From IMG/VR virus record IMGVR_UViG_3300021963_000699, positions 1 through 22,688 of that record: a stretch of DNA of 22,688 bases; one strand, given 5' to 3'. The translations under genes were made by a program, and so were the position numbers. Shown one piece after another: positions 7,800 to 15,060 of the stretch (position 1 is its first letter; the number at the start of each line of letters is the position of its first letter). The notes under the pieces are model-generated. The model was not told the origin of the DNA, searched no databases, and saw only the letters and a list, made by a program, of their open reading frames with translations. This DNA comes from a virus.

Positions 7800-8723
7800 T
7801 TATTCAATAGGATTTGGAGGTAATAAATGATTTTTTGTATATTCACTTATGTATCTATCACTAAATCGAATTCCTGCATATAACTCATAATCTTCAATCG
7901 TTCTTACGTTTCCAAAACTATAAATTGAGTCTATTAACTTTTCATAACCATCCATTCCAAATATTCTTTTGTGTCTATTAGTAGATTCTACATCTAATTT
8001 ACTCCAATCATTTCCTTCAATAATATGATCATCCCAATGTTTTGGTCTTTTTTCTCTTGTATAATAATGCCATGCAATTATTTTATTTGGATGATATAAA
8101 TCATAACCATGTGTATAAGCCCTAACAGAAATATTTGTTTCCTCACCATAGAAATAATAATAAGGATCGTGTTGTACAACTTTACTAAATTCACCGTCTG
8201 TAAATGCAAAATGACCACTGTAAAACCTTGATGGAATCGGATTTTCAAATTGTTGATTTAGTGGTTCTGGAATAAAAAACATTGGTCCTTCATCCATAAA
8301 CTTTTCAAGATTCATTTTCCACACTTCTTGCAAATATTCTTCTTTATCAGGATCATAATGAGGTAAATATGCAGTAATTAATGGTTTGTCACTTCCTAAT
8401 TCTCTACATTGATTATACATGTTTATTAACTCTTCATCCCAGTTTTGTATAAATCTATGATGTGAATCTAATTGTAATGTATATTCTTCGCCTTTATATT
8501 TTTGTTGTATTAAATTCCTAGCCCAACATACACCTTTACTTTCAACATAAGGAATATCAATATATTCAACCAAATGTTTTATTGGTTCAATACATTCGTT
8601 ATCATCATGTTGCCATGCAATTACAATTCTCAATGATTCTGGATTTTTAGCTTTATTAACCAAATCCAAAACTGTTGGAATTAATTCAGGATCTCTATAA
8701 CTCGCAATTTGAACAAATATCAT
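7800..8723 (-). CDS. Glycosyltransferase, GlcNAc-transferase family (PF11397-like)
   Basis: A 307-aa protein matching the family that includes Skp1 GlcNAc transferase. It starts MIFVQIASYRDPELIPTVLD, followed by KAKNPESLRIVIAWQHDD, GVCWARN (64-70) and the metal-binding LDSHHRF (85-91, D-S-H at 86-88). Later come YSGHFAFTDGEF, YYYFYGEETNISVR and a WHYYTREKRPKHW segment. Such enzymes transfer a sugar, usually GlcNAc, from a UDP donor onto a protein. It starts 7 nt after the Ser/Thr-rich fibre-like gene ends, so virion fibre glycosylation is a reasonable inference. Acceptor and sugar are not determined by sequence. Confidence 0.87.
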   Translation of the reverse strand: MIFVQIASYRDPELIPTVLDLVNKAKNPESLRIVIAWQHDDNECIEPIKHLVEYIDIPYVESKGVCWARNLIQQKYKGEEYTLQLDSHHRFIQNWDEELINMYNQCRELGSDKPLITAYLPHYDPDKEEYLQEVWKMNLEKFMDEGPMFFIPEPLNQQFENPIPSRFYSGHFAFTDGEFSKVVQHDPYYYFYGEETNISVRAYTHGYDLYHPNKIIAWHYYTREKRPKHWDDHIIEGNDWSKLDVESTNRHKRIFGMDGYEKLIDSIYSFGNVRTIEDYELYAGIRFSDRYISEYTKNHLLPPNPIE

Positions 8724-8730
8724 ACATTAC

Positions 8731-10203
8731 TTAATTTTTTGCATACGCTCTCGCATATATATATCTGCTACTAATAGTAGCAGACGAATAATTAAAACTT
8801 GCGCTTAAAACAAGAGGATTATCAGTCTTTTTTGATCCAGTTACAATTCCAAAATATTCCCATATAGGTGTAATACTATCATCGCTACTATCATAAAAAT
8901 ATACTTGCCCCGAATTTCCAGATCCAGATGTAAGAGAAAATAATGTACCGTCTCCGTAACAAAGACTGCCTGTAATTTTTCCATTGCCAGTATTATCTAC
9001 GCATAAATTAGCACGGATTGAAAATTCATCCCAAGTTGTATATCCAGATGGAAGAGATAAACTTAAAATTAAATTAAAATTATTAGTACTTTCAAGGCTT
9101 ACATTTGAAGAAGTAGTAACAAACACAGGAACACGAACATTAACACTACTATTATTAGTCGGAGTATTCATTGCGTAACTAGCAGTTCCATAGAAAGAAA
9201 CTGCGTTAAAATTACTGCCACTATAACCTGCAGCAGTAACTTGTCCGCTACTACTTACACAAAAAGTAGTTGATAAACTTGAACTTCCATATCTAACTTC
9301 AATAGCTTTTTGTACATGGTTAATAACAGGATTTGATGCGTTACTACCACTATAAACGTCAATCAAAAATCTAGTTGTAGTATTTTGTGTACCAGAATCA
9401 ACACCAATATTAAATGTACTATCTTTTGATAATGATTGTACACTTGATAATGGCCAGAAATAAATACCACTAGATTTTACACGCATCATTCTAGTTATAT
9501 CTTGATAAGTGCCAATTACTGTTGGTTGTTTAGATGTAAATAAACTATTACTTGTATAAGTTGACCAGTCTAAACCACCTTTAACTCCTGGTGATAATGT
9601 ATCTTCTCCGTCACCACTGACTACCATAGTCCAACTGTCTGACGAAGTATTATAATTTCTTAATGTCCATGATGAATTATAATGTCCAGACACAATTAAA
9701 AAAGACTGACCAGAATTTGATTGTTCAATATTAAATGCGGTATAACTTGGATCTATATTCTTTAAGAAATATTGCGAAGAACTTAAATAAAATTTAGAAT
9801 CGCCTAAAGTTTTATTTCCTGTCCAAATTGGAACATAATTTGTGGTTCCAGCACCTGACAAATCACCGGCATTTGAATTTAATGCATAACTAGCAGTTTC
9901 AGATCTTGATGCACTTAATGCGTAACTACTACTATTTGAAAAATCAGAATATGATGAACTAATAGCTCTACTTGAACTTATAGCCCAACTACTTGTTCCA
10001 ACAAATTGTGGTGATGTACCTGTACCAGTAATTCTACCTGTCAATGATCCTGTAAAACTTCCTGTCGAAAATAAATTTTGTAATTGTGTCAAACTAGCTC
10101 TATATGTTTTTATAGAACTACTTTGATCAATTGGAAAAAAATCACTGCCAGTTAAACTGGAAATAGGATCTAATTGACTAATTTTTATACTTGTTGTTGG
10201 CAT
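8731..10203 (-). CDS. Repetitive tail-fibre-like virion protein, 490 aa
   Basis: The N-terminus (MPTTSIKISQLDPISSLTGSD, then IDQSSSIKTYRASLTQLQ) looks like an attachment domain. It shares its plan with the neighbouring 378-aa protein. Residues about 45-115 carry Ser/Thr/Gly/Ala repeats (GSFTGSLTGRITGTG, TSSWAISSSRAISSSYS, SSYALSASRSETASYAL) typical of phage fibre shafts. The rest is strand-rich and Ser/Thr-rich with a distinct C-terminal domain ending ARAYAKN. It probably binds the host surface or decorates the virion. Ser/Thr content and the adjacent glycosyltransferase suggest glycosylation. The receptor is unknown. Confidence 0.75.
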   Translation of the reverse strand: MPTTSIKISQLDPISSLTGSDFFPIDQSSSIKTYRASLTQLQNLFSTGSFTGSLTGRITGTGTSPQFVGTSSWAISSSRAISSSYSDFSNSSSYALSASRSETASYALNSNAGDLSGAGTTNYVPIWTGNKTLGDSKFYLSSSQYFLKNIDPSYTAFNIEQSNSGQSFLIVSGHYNSSWTLRNYNTSSDSWTMVVSGDGEDTLSPGVKGGLDWSTYTSNSLFTSKQPTVIGTYQDITRMMRVKSSGIYFWPLSSVQSLSKDSTFNIGVDSGTQNTTTRFLIDVYSGSNASNPVINHVQKAIEVRYGSSSLSTTFCVSSSGQVTAAGYSGSNFNAVSFYGTASYAMNTPTNNSSVNVRVPVFVTTSSNVSLESTNNFNLILSLSLPSGYTTWDEFSIRANLCVDNTGNGKITGSLCYGDGTLFSLTSGSGNSGQVYFYDSSDDSITPIWEYFGIVTGSKKTDNPLVLSASFNYSSATISSRYIYARAYAKN

Positions 10204-10220
10204 ATTATATATTTAATTAA

Positions 10221-11357
10221 TTATTTCCAAACTCTAATCCTATAATTCCATTTAGTTGTATTAACTAAGTTCCATCCACCACCAGTTTTATTTGGTATAT
10301 AGAAATTTCCGCCTGAATTGTTAATGGTTAAGGATACACCCGCATAAGTTGAATTAGTCCACGCAGCAAATAAATTAGAATCATTAACATCTATTTCAGC
10401 ACAATTTACATCAACTTCATCACCAGCTACATATCCTACGACTGAATCACTACTATTACAATATAATGTAGCCCTTATTAATGATGGCGTTACACCAAAT
10501 CCATGTGCTACAGCATAACAATGTGTACCTACTCCACCTTCATTTGCACCAGCTAAGAACTGTCCTACTGTGTTTGAACTAATAGTATTAGAAAATGTAG
10601 ATGATGGAAATTCTGATAGTGATATTGAACTAATATAACTTGCAGTTACAGCATAACTTGCAGAGGTTACAAAACTTGCAGATGTAGCAAAACTTGCAGA
10701 TATCGAATTAGAGGATGAAACGGAAAAACTTGCAGTACCAAAATAACCAACTGCATTTGTTACGCTAGAACTAAAAGTTGTAGAAGATACATTTCCTCCT
10801 ATTGTTAATTTATTATTATTGGTTGTATCCCAAGAAAGATTAGAATTTCCACCAAATGTTCCAGCATTAGAGTTAAATTGTACATTTCCAGTTGCACCAC
10901 CCGGAGATGTTGCTGTACTTATTGCAGATATTTTTACAACATTATTATCACCGGTATCTAAACCAATAATTACATTATCTCCACCCGTAATTTTTTTAAA
11001 TCTTAAATCTACTCCTACTTTATCCGAATATAGTCCATATCCATATGAACCTGTATTTGATGCAGTATTTGATTCTCCTGAACCACCACCACTTGCAGCA
11101 TAAGCTGCAGTTAAAGCATTAACAGCCCAACTGCTTGTTCCTAATAAACTGCCAGTAAATGAACCAGTAAAACTGCCTGTATAATTACCATTAAAAATAG
11201 AAGAAGACTTTGCACTAATAACATAGTCTGCTACATCGATTGCGGTGATCTTCTTTGTTTCTTGATTCGCAACATCTGTAATAAACAACAAGTCATTGGA
11301 TTGAACTTGTGAATCTGTATAAGCAGCTAAATCAGTAATTTTCTTACTAGTGGACAT
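10221..11357 (-). CDS. Repetitive tail-fibre-like virion protein, 378 aa (paralogue)
   Basis: The N-terminus (SKKITDLAAYTDSQVQSNDL then a LFITDVANQETKKITAIDVA stretch) parallels the K-I-S-Q-L and F-F-P-I-D blocks of the 490-aa neighbour. It is followed by the same shaft motif (GSFTGSFTGSLLGTSSWAV) and later FSVSSSNSISASFATSASFV repeats. The C-terminal domain differs (from about residue 270, HCYAVAHGFGVTPSLIRATL, ending RIRVWK) and probably carries the specific function. The pair looks like a duplication with exchange of the C-terminal tip. It lies 17 nt upstream of the 490-aa gene in the same direction. No Shine-Dalgarno sequence is seen before the ATG. Confidence 0.75.
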   Translation of the reverse strand: MSTSKKITDLAAYTDSQVQSNDLLFITDVANQETKKITAIDVADYVISAKSSSIFNGNYTGSFTGSFTGSLLGTSSWAVNALTAAYAASGGGSGESNTASNTGSYGYGLYSDKVGVDLRFKKITGGDNVIIGLDTGDNNVVKISAISTATSPGGATGNVQFNSNAGTFGGNSNLSWDTTNNNKLTIGGNVSSTTFSSSVTNAVGYFGTASFSVSSSNSISASFATSASFVTSASYAVTASYISSISLSEFPSSTFSNTISSNTVGQFLAGANEGGVGTHCYAVAHGFGVTPSLIRATLYCNSSDSVVGYVAGDEVDVNCAEIDVNDSNLFAAWTNSTYAGVSLTINNSGGNFYIPNKTGGGWNLVNTTKWNYRIRVWK

Positions 11358-11379
11358 ATATCTTTAATAGATATATATA

Positions 11380-12171
11380 TCATTGTAGTTTGACATTTTT
11401 TAATTTTTTAACAATATATTTTACTAAACCACTTCTAACTATATCTTCTTCAGTAAATTTAAATGTATAAATGCCATTTTCTTTACTTTCTTCATCATCA
11501 AAAGCATTCATTATTTTTACAAATCCGCTTTTACCATTGATATCACTTTGGTCAGGATCACCTAAAATAAAAACTTTACTAAATTCACCTACTCTTGTAA
11601 TTAAAGTAGTCAATTCTTTAACTGTCATATTTTGAGCTTCATCTGCTACAATACACTTAGCATTCCAATTTAACCCTCTTAAAAATCCTAATGGAATACT
11701 ATCTATTCTGTCTTCTTTTTGTAGTATGTCTATATCTCTTTTTGGCAATAATTCTGACAATTTTTCCAATAAAGGTTGAATATATGGTGCCATTTTTTCA
11801 TCTGCTTCACCAGGTAAAAACCCAATTTTACTATCTGCACTTTCTACCGCACTTCTAATATAAAGTAAATCACTTACTTTCTTTTGGTTTAATAATTTTA
11901 AAGCAGAATATATGCTTATATAAGTTTTACTTGAACCAGCCGGTCCACTAATAAATATCATTTTAGCATCTTTGTTTAATGCTATATTTATAAATTCTTT
12001 TTGTTTTTCTGTTAATTCTCGTTCAAATATTGATAATTCATGTTTTAATTTTGTTCGTTGATATACAATCGGACTTGTATCATTTTTAGGTTCATTACTA
12101 TGATGTTCATTAATTGGGTGATGATTTGTAGTGTCATTTTTTCCTTTTTGTAGATTTTTCTTTTTTTTCAT
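11380..12171 (-). CDS. phoH: PhoH-like ATPase
   Basis: A 263-aa protein. A Lys/His-rich tail (1-45) precedes a P-loop domain with Walker A GPAGSSKT (76-83), Walker B IVADEAQN (174-181) and a GDPDQSD motif (204-210). This is the PhoH family: a P-loop NTPase related to helicase domains, widely carried by marine and large phages, of unsettled function (RNA metabolism and phosphate stress are proposed). The start overlaps the upstream 118-aa gene by 38 nt. There is no other Met before the catalytic domain, so this overlap is probably real. Confidence 0.94.
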   Translation of the reverse strand: MKKKKNLQKGKNDTTNHHPINEHHSNEPKNDTSPIVYQRTKLKHELSIFERELTEKQKEFINIALNKDAKMIFISGPAGSSKTYISIYSALKLLNQKKVSDLLYIRSAVESADSKIGFLPGEADEKMAPYIQPLLEKLSELLPKRDIDILQKEDRIDSIPLGFLRGLNWNAKCIVADEAQNMTVKELTTLITRVGEFSKVFILGDPDQSDINGKSGFVKIMNAFDDEESKENGIYTFKFTEEDIVRSGLVKYIVKKLKNVKLQ

Positions 12172-12490
12172 GAGTAATTTTATCTAAAATTGAATTCAAT
12201 TTGTTTTCAACTGATTTAACCCGTACACATAACTCATACTTTTCCTTTTCAATGTAATAACTGTATACATTCTCTAAATTTTCTTTGAATTGATTTTCAG
12301 GTAATGTAACAACAAAGTCAGAATTTTTAAAACTAAATATTTCAACAAAACTTAACTTTTTATCTATTGCATATTCAATTGAAGAAACAATATGTTCCAT
12401 CATTTGAATTTTATTTGTTTCAATAAACTTATTCATTTCATTGAAATTAGAAGGTAACGTATATAATTTGTGTCTAAATGCTTTTGGCAT
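12134..12490 (-). CDS. Unknown protein upstream of phoH, 118 aa
   Basis: Not recognised. It is a helical, charged protein beginning MPKAFRHKLYTLPSNFNEMN, with a mid-protein FVEIFSFKNSDFVVTLPENQ strand region and a very basic tail (THEKKEKSTKRKK) that lies in the phoH overlap. Regular Lys, Glu and hydrophobic spacing suggests a small domain that may bind nucleic acid or PhoH, inferred from coupling only. It is the first gene after the terminator at 12520-12557, so it probably has its own promoter. Confidence 0.7.
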   Translation of the reverse strand: MPKAFRHKLYTLPSNFNEMNKFIETNKIQMMEHIVSSIEYAIDKKLSFVEIFSFKNSDFVVTLPENQFKENLENVYSYYIEKEKYELCVRVKSVENKLNSILDKITHEKKEKSTKRKK

Positions 12491-12519
12491 ATGAATATAA
12501 ATATCAAAAACAATGTGAC

Positions 12520-12557
12520 AAAAAAGAAAAAACGCTATTAAAATTAATTAATAGCGT
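12520..12557 (-). terminator. Rho-independent terminator
   Basis: On the minus strand ACGCTATTAA pairs perfectly with TTAATAGCGT across a six-base AT loop and is followed by TTTTTTCTTTTTT. It closes the unit containing the 78-aa gene, the 65-aa gene and probably the tmRNA/tRNA array. Confidence 0.88.
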
Positions 12558-12577
12558 CAAATTAAACCTATCTCCTT

Positions 12578-12814
12578 TTAAGAAACCTTATGTTTTGTCT
12601 CATTATACTCAACTAATTCGATTTTTGTACCATCGGGCCATTTCTTAAGAATACCTGTCCAATGATCAAATTCAGTCTTCGCATCATTCTTATTAGTATA
12701 CACTAATTCACTGACTCTTAACCCACTACGAGTAACTACATAATACTTTTGTTCAGTAGTCACATTGTTATCTACACTTACACTATTTTCTTTTTTATTA
12801 GTCCTTTTAGACAT
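12578..12814 (-). CDS. Unknown small protein, 78 aa
   Basis: After a polar N-terminus (MSKRTNKKENSVSVDNN) comes a compact alpha/beta domain: YYVVTRSGLRVSELVYTNKN, DAKTEFDHWTGILKKWPDGT, then IELVEYNETKHKVS. The strand, turn, Trp-containing helix, strand pattern suggests a small folded domain rather than a chance frame. The family is unknown to me. It is the last gene before the terminator. No Shine-Dalgarno sequence is seen. Confidence 0.7.
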   Translation of the reverse strand: MSKRTNKKENSVSVDNNVTTEQKYYVVTRSGLRVSELVYTNKNDAKTEFDHWTGILKKWPDGTKIELVEYNETKHKVS

Positions 12815-12884
12815 ATTAATTATAGTTTAATTGTTAATGTTTGGTTTTATTATACAAATTTATGATAACCAGTCATAAATTAAA

Positions 12885-13082
12885 TCATTCATCATCTCCA
12901 TCATCATCTTTAGATGATGCCAATGGAATTGCACTAGTTTCTTCAACAATAGCTTTAATTTCCGATTCAATCTCTTTCATTTTTTCTTTGTAACCGGCAG
13001 CTACATCCTTGAAATCTTTCTTTACAAAGATTAATTTTTCCGTCAACTCATATACTTTCTTTTCTGCTTCTTGTTTTGTCAT
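12885..13082 (-). CDS. Small coiled-coil protein with acidic tail, 65 aa
   Basis: Residues 1-48 form a continuous charged helix with heptad-like hydrophobics (KVYELTEKLIFVKKDF then AAGYKEKMKEIESEIKAIVE). The end is Asp/Glu-rich (SKDDDGDDE). Its start is 37 nt downstream of the tmRNA 3' end on the same strand, with a TATAGTATATATG stretch at the ATG. The function is unknown; the acidic tail resembles a nucleic-acid mimic or a protein-binding tail. Confidence 0.65.
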   Translation of the reverse strand: MTKQEAEKKVYELTEKLIFVKKDFKDVAAGYKEKMKEIESEIKAIVEETSAIPLASSKDDDGDDE

Positions 13083-13119
13083 ATATACTATATTTTATTG
13101 TTTTATTACTCACCTAAAT

Positions 13120-13502
13120 TGGTGGACATGAAGGGAGTCGAACCCTTGTCTTTAAAACACTATCATAATCAGACTACGTGTGTATACATTTTTTAGTTGT
13201 TAAGAACAATTATATTAAATGTCAAAACTAATTGTTCTAAAGATTTATAAAATACTCAATCAACAACATAAATCAAACTGTTGACTTAGCCTGATAGTTT
13301 ACACCCAATATTATTATCAGACATCATAATATTGAATGCGCAGCCTTAGGCTGCTAATGCTACTGCATCACGGGAAGTGAAGTTGTAGCTGATTACATTA
13401 TCTTCAGCAGTTAATGTTTTAATAGATGTTTATAAGAGGCCAACTATCATCCTCTACACGCCTAACTAGTCAATCGTCTTAAATCGAAACCAGTACATGC
13501 CC
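13120..13502 (-). ncRNA. ssrA: Transfer-messenger RNA (tmRNA)
   Basis: About 383 nt on the minus strand. The 5' end GGGCATG pairs with CATGTCC near the 3' end, followed by A and an encoded CCA. The T-arm AGGG-TTCGACT-CCCT and the conserved 5' block TACTGGTTTCGATTTAAGAC are both present. The tag frame starts at the GCT after TTAACT and reads AEDNVISYNFTSRDAVALAA then TAA. The stop sits in the loop of a GCAGCC/GGCTGC hairpin, as in bacterial tmRNAs. tmRNA releases stalled ribosomes and tags the nascent chain for proteolysis; the ALAA end is the typical degron. It lies 8 nt after the 83-aa gene inside a tRNA array. The partner SmpB is not in this window. Confidence 0.96.
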
Positions 13503-13510
13503 ATAAATTT

Positions 13511-13762
13511 TCAAATATCAAAAAATTGTCTGTATTTAACTATTTCATCCAAACCCACATCTCTTCTTAATTGTGCAAATAATTCTTTTCCTCTTTCAAC
13601 TGAAACAGGCTGATTTCTTTCTTCTCTTTTTATATCTCTAAGAGTATTTTGTATTTCACCACGAATTGTATTTGATAAATGTGGATTATTACTATCCTCT
13701 GCTTTATCTAAAGCATCTTGTAAATCTTTTAATTTATTTTTTAAATCTTGTAATTTATTCAT
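13511..13762 (-). CDS. Unknown helical protein between tmRNA and tRNAs, 83 aa
   Basis: A highly charged helix (MNKLQDLKNKLKDLQDALDK, residues 1-20, heptad-like), then polar sequence with IRGEIQNTLRDIKREERNQP and a compact end (LRRDVGLDEIVKYRQFFDI). It is not recognised. It is embedded in the RNA array, ending 8 nt before the tmRNA and starting 30 nt after tRNA-Gly, so it is probably on the same transcript. A link to the RNAs is possible but unproven. Confidence 0.65.
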   Translation of the reverse strand: MNKLQDLKNKLKDLQDALDKAEDSNNPHLSNTIRGEIQNTLRDIKREERNQPVSVERGKELFAQLRRDVGLDEIVKYRQFFDI

Positions 13763-13792
13763 TACTATAAATATAAAGATTTTTTACTAAAG

Positions 13793-13866
13793 TGGAGCGG
13801 GTAGAGGGAATCGAACCCTCACATCGACCTTGGCAAGGTTGCAGGCTACCACTACATCATACCCGC
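13793..13866 (-). tRNA. tRNA-Gly (GCC)
   Basis: Acceptor GCGGGTA/TACCCGC, discriminator T, CCA encoded. The anticodon loop is TTGCCAA, with one mismatch in its stem. The D-loop GG and T-loop TTCGATT are canonical. It reads GGC/GGU. Confidence 0.93.
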
Positions 13867-13874
13867 TTTAAATT

Positions 13875-13949
13875 TGGTGGACCGTAAGAGAATCGAACTC
13901 TTCCCTAAAGCTTGCAAAGCTCCCGTGCTACCACTATCACCAACAGCCC
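13875..13949 (-). tRNA. tRNA-Ala (TGC)
   Basis: Acceptor GGGCTGT/ACGGTCC with wobbles, A73, CCA encoded. The anticodon loop is TTTGCAA. The T-loop is TTCGATT and the D-loop GG is present, so the elbow is canonical. Confidence 0.92.
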
Positions 13950-13957
13950 ATTTATAT

Positions 13958-14167
13958 TTAAATCTTTTCTACAATAATATTGTCTGTTACTAATTTACCA
14001 AGACAAACTCTTGTATTACATACCATACATATCAAATTATTTGTAATAACACTAATTATAGTTCCTTCAAATATTCCTAACTCTTGAAGTCTTTGGTTAA
14101 CAATATTAACTTGAACTATCCGTCCTTTTTCTCCAGCTTTTAATTCAGTTAATTTGTATGTCTTCAT
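13958..14167 (-). CDS. feoA: FeoA-like protein inside the tRNA array
   Basis: A 69-aa protein starting MKTYKLTELKAGEKGRIVQV. It fits the FeoA SH3-like domain: L-x-x-L-x-x-G-x-x-G-x-I-x-x-I/V, then RLQELGIFEGTIISVI and a final NTRVCLGKLVTDNIIVE where FeoA has G-x-R-I-A-L-G-R-x-x-A-x-x-I-x-V. In bacteria FeoA is a small cytoplasmic partner of the ferrous-iron transporter FeoB. Two Cys (47 and 55-type positions in M-V-C and R-V-C) are atypical additions. A longer frame begins inside tRNA-Pro, but that extension is tRNA sequence, so ATG 14167 is preferred. It sits between tRNA-Ala and tRNA-Pro on the same strand. No FeoB is in the window. Confidence 0.75.
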   Translation of the reverse strand: MKTYKLTELKAGEKGRIVQVNIVNQRLQELGIFEGTIISVITNNLICMVCNTRVCLGKLVTDNIIVEKI

Positions 14168-14195
14168 CAATATACTATATAAATAGTATTTAAAA

Positions 14196-14271
14196 TGGTC
14201 GGAATGACAGGACTCGCACCTGTAACCTCCTAGCTCCAAACCAGGCCGTCTACTATTGACATTACATTCCG
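14196..14271 (-). tRNA. tRNA-Pro (TGG), copy 1, altered elbow
   Basis: Acceptor CGGAATG/CATTCCG (C1-G72 as in bacterial tRNA-Pro), A73, CCA encoded. The anticodon loop is TTTGGAG. The D-loop is AATAGTA (A18 instead of G18) and the T-loop is TGCGAGT (G55 instead of T55), a paired change. A second Pro gene lies at 14734. Confidence 0.88.
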
Positions 14272-14278
14272 ATTAAAT

Positions 14279-14352
14279 TGGCAGGGGATGAGGGAATCGA
14301 ACCCCCACAAGAAGATTCAAAGTCTTCCGCACTACCATTATGCAAATCCCCA
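14279..14352 (-). tRNA. tRNA-Gln (TTG)
   Basis: Starts T1 with GGGGAT/ATCCCC; position 1-72 is T/T. Discriminator G as in E. coli tRNA-Gln, CCA encoded. The anticodon loop is CTTTGAA. The elbow is canonical (GG, TTCGATT). Confidence 0.91.
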
Positions 14353-14376
14353 GTTAAATTACTTTCTTTTTAAATT

Positions 14377-14450
14377 TGGAGCGGGTAGCGGGAATCGAAC
14401 CCGCATAATCAGTTTGGAAGACTGACACTCTACCATTGAGCTATACCCGC
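14377..14450 (-). tRNA. tRNA-Gly (TCC)
   Basis: Acceptor GCGGGTA/TACCCGC is identical to the GCC gene, with discriminator T and CCA encoded. The anticodon loop is CTTCCAA and the elbow is canonical. The two Gly genes probably arose by duplication. Confidence 0.95.
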
Positions 14451-14453
14451 AAA

Positions 14454-14543
14454 TGGCGGTTGGAGAAGGATTTGAACCTTCGGAGGCTTTTACACCTCGG
14501 AGCTTTAGCAAAGCTCTGCGTTAGACCACTCTGCCACCCAACC
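14454..14543 (-). tRNA. tRNA-Ser (GCT)
   Basis: A 90-nt class II tRNA. Acceptor GGTTGGG/TCCAACC, G73, CCA encoded. Anticodon stem GAGCT/AGCTC with loop TTGCTAA; long variable arm CGAGG...CCTC. The T-loop TTCAAAT is canonical. Confidence 0.94.
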
Positions 14544-14550
14544 ATAAAAT

Positions 14551-14642
14551 TGGCGGTTGATGTCCGTACTGCCCGGACCTTTGTCTTTCAACAAACCTAG
14601 TTTTCAAGACTAGTGCAGCCAGCTTATATCTGCCTATCAACC
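14551..14642 (-). tRNA. tRNA-Ser (TGA), altered T-loop
   Basis: A 92-nt class II tRNA. Acceptor GGTTGAT/ATCAACC, G73, CCA encoded. Anticodon stem CTAGT/ACTAG with loop CTTGAAA; variable arm GTTTG...AGAC. T-stem GTCCG/CGGAC is perfect but the loop is GGCAGTA (G54, G55, G58). The D-loop ATATAAGCTGG lacks the usual central GG. Confidence 0.88.
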
Positions 14643-14648
14643 ATAAAT

Positions 14649-14726
14649 TGGTAGCTATGATAGGATTTGAACCTACACTATTCTGTTTCTAAGACAGACG
14701 ACTCCTTCCAGTTGGTCTACATAGCC
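14649..14726 (-). tRNA. tRNA with TAG anticodon (Leu?), short variable loop
   Basis: Acceptor GGCTATG/CATAGCT (G-T at 1-72), A73, CCA encoded. Anticodon stem TCTGT/ACAGA with loop CTTAGAA gives anticodon TAG, which would read CUA (Leu). Bacterial tRNA-Leu has a long variable arm; here it is only about 5 nt (ATAGT). A73 fits Leu, but the charging identity is uncertain. Confidence 0.8.
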
Positions 14727-14733
14727 ATTAAAA

Positions 14734-14807
14734 TGGTCGGCCACGCCAGAATTGAACTGGCTCCACATGCTCCCAAAGCACGGATGCTACCGTAACACCT
14801 GTGACCG
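14734..14807 (-). tRNA. tRNA-Pro (TGG), copy 2
   Basis: Acceptor CGGTCAC/GTGGCCG with C1-G72, A73, CCA encoded. Anticodon loop TTTGGGA, matching bacterial Pro tRNAs. The elbow is canonical (GG, TTCAATT), in contrast to copy 1. Confidence 0.92.
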
Positions 14808-14814
14808 ATTAAAA

Positions 14815-14889
14815 TGGTGGGCGATGAGGGATTCGAACCCCCGACAGCCACGGTGTAAACGTGATGCTCTACCACTGAGCTAACCGCCC
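14815..14889 (-). tRNA. tRNA-Val (TAC)
   Basis: Starts GGGCGGT; A73, CCA encoded. Anticodon loop TTTACAC. D-arm AGCTCAGTGGTAGAGC and T-loop TTCGAAT are canonical. It is the first tRNA after the promoter at 15027-15054. Confidence 0.95.
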
Positions 14890-15026
14890 ATAAAAATCGT
14901 TATTACTTTTAATCCAATTATCGCCAGTTGGGTTCTGTACTTAACATAACACCCAGTGACCGATCAAGTGTTTTAACTTTCGTTGGGGACACCAGATAGA
15001 GTTTCAACCCCGTTCGTTATATTTCA
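14890..15026 (-). other. Leader between tRNA promoter and tRNA-Val, with tRNA-Pro-like fragment
   Basis: About 137 nt with no open frame. On the minus strand it has GGGGTTGAAACTC with a downstream CCCC that can form a weak stem. From 14962 it has ATCGGTCAC...GGTGTTA, the same bases that open tRNA-Pro copy 2. The rest has no T-arm or matching acceptor strand, so it looks like a decayed or truncated tRNA-Pro, or a structured leader. Confidence 0.3.
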
Positions 15027-15054
15027 AATTTACCACAATTTCTTAAACTGTCAA
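15027..15054 (-). promoter_or_regulatory. Sigma70-type promoter of tRNA/tmRNA array
   Basis: On the minus strand TTGACA, 16 bases, TAAATT, with TGG directly before the -10 (extended -10). It points into the tRNA array and is matched almost base for base in layout by the promoter at 21893-21920. Confidence 0.72.
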
Positions 15055-15060
15055 CACATA

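Noticed and set aside
14168-14239. Cys-rich N-terminal extension of the FeoA-like protein
   Set aside because: These codons are tRNA-Pro sequence; the FeoA domain starts at ATG 14167.
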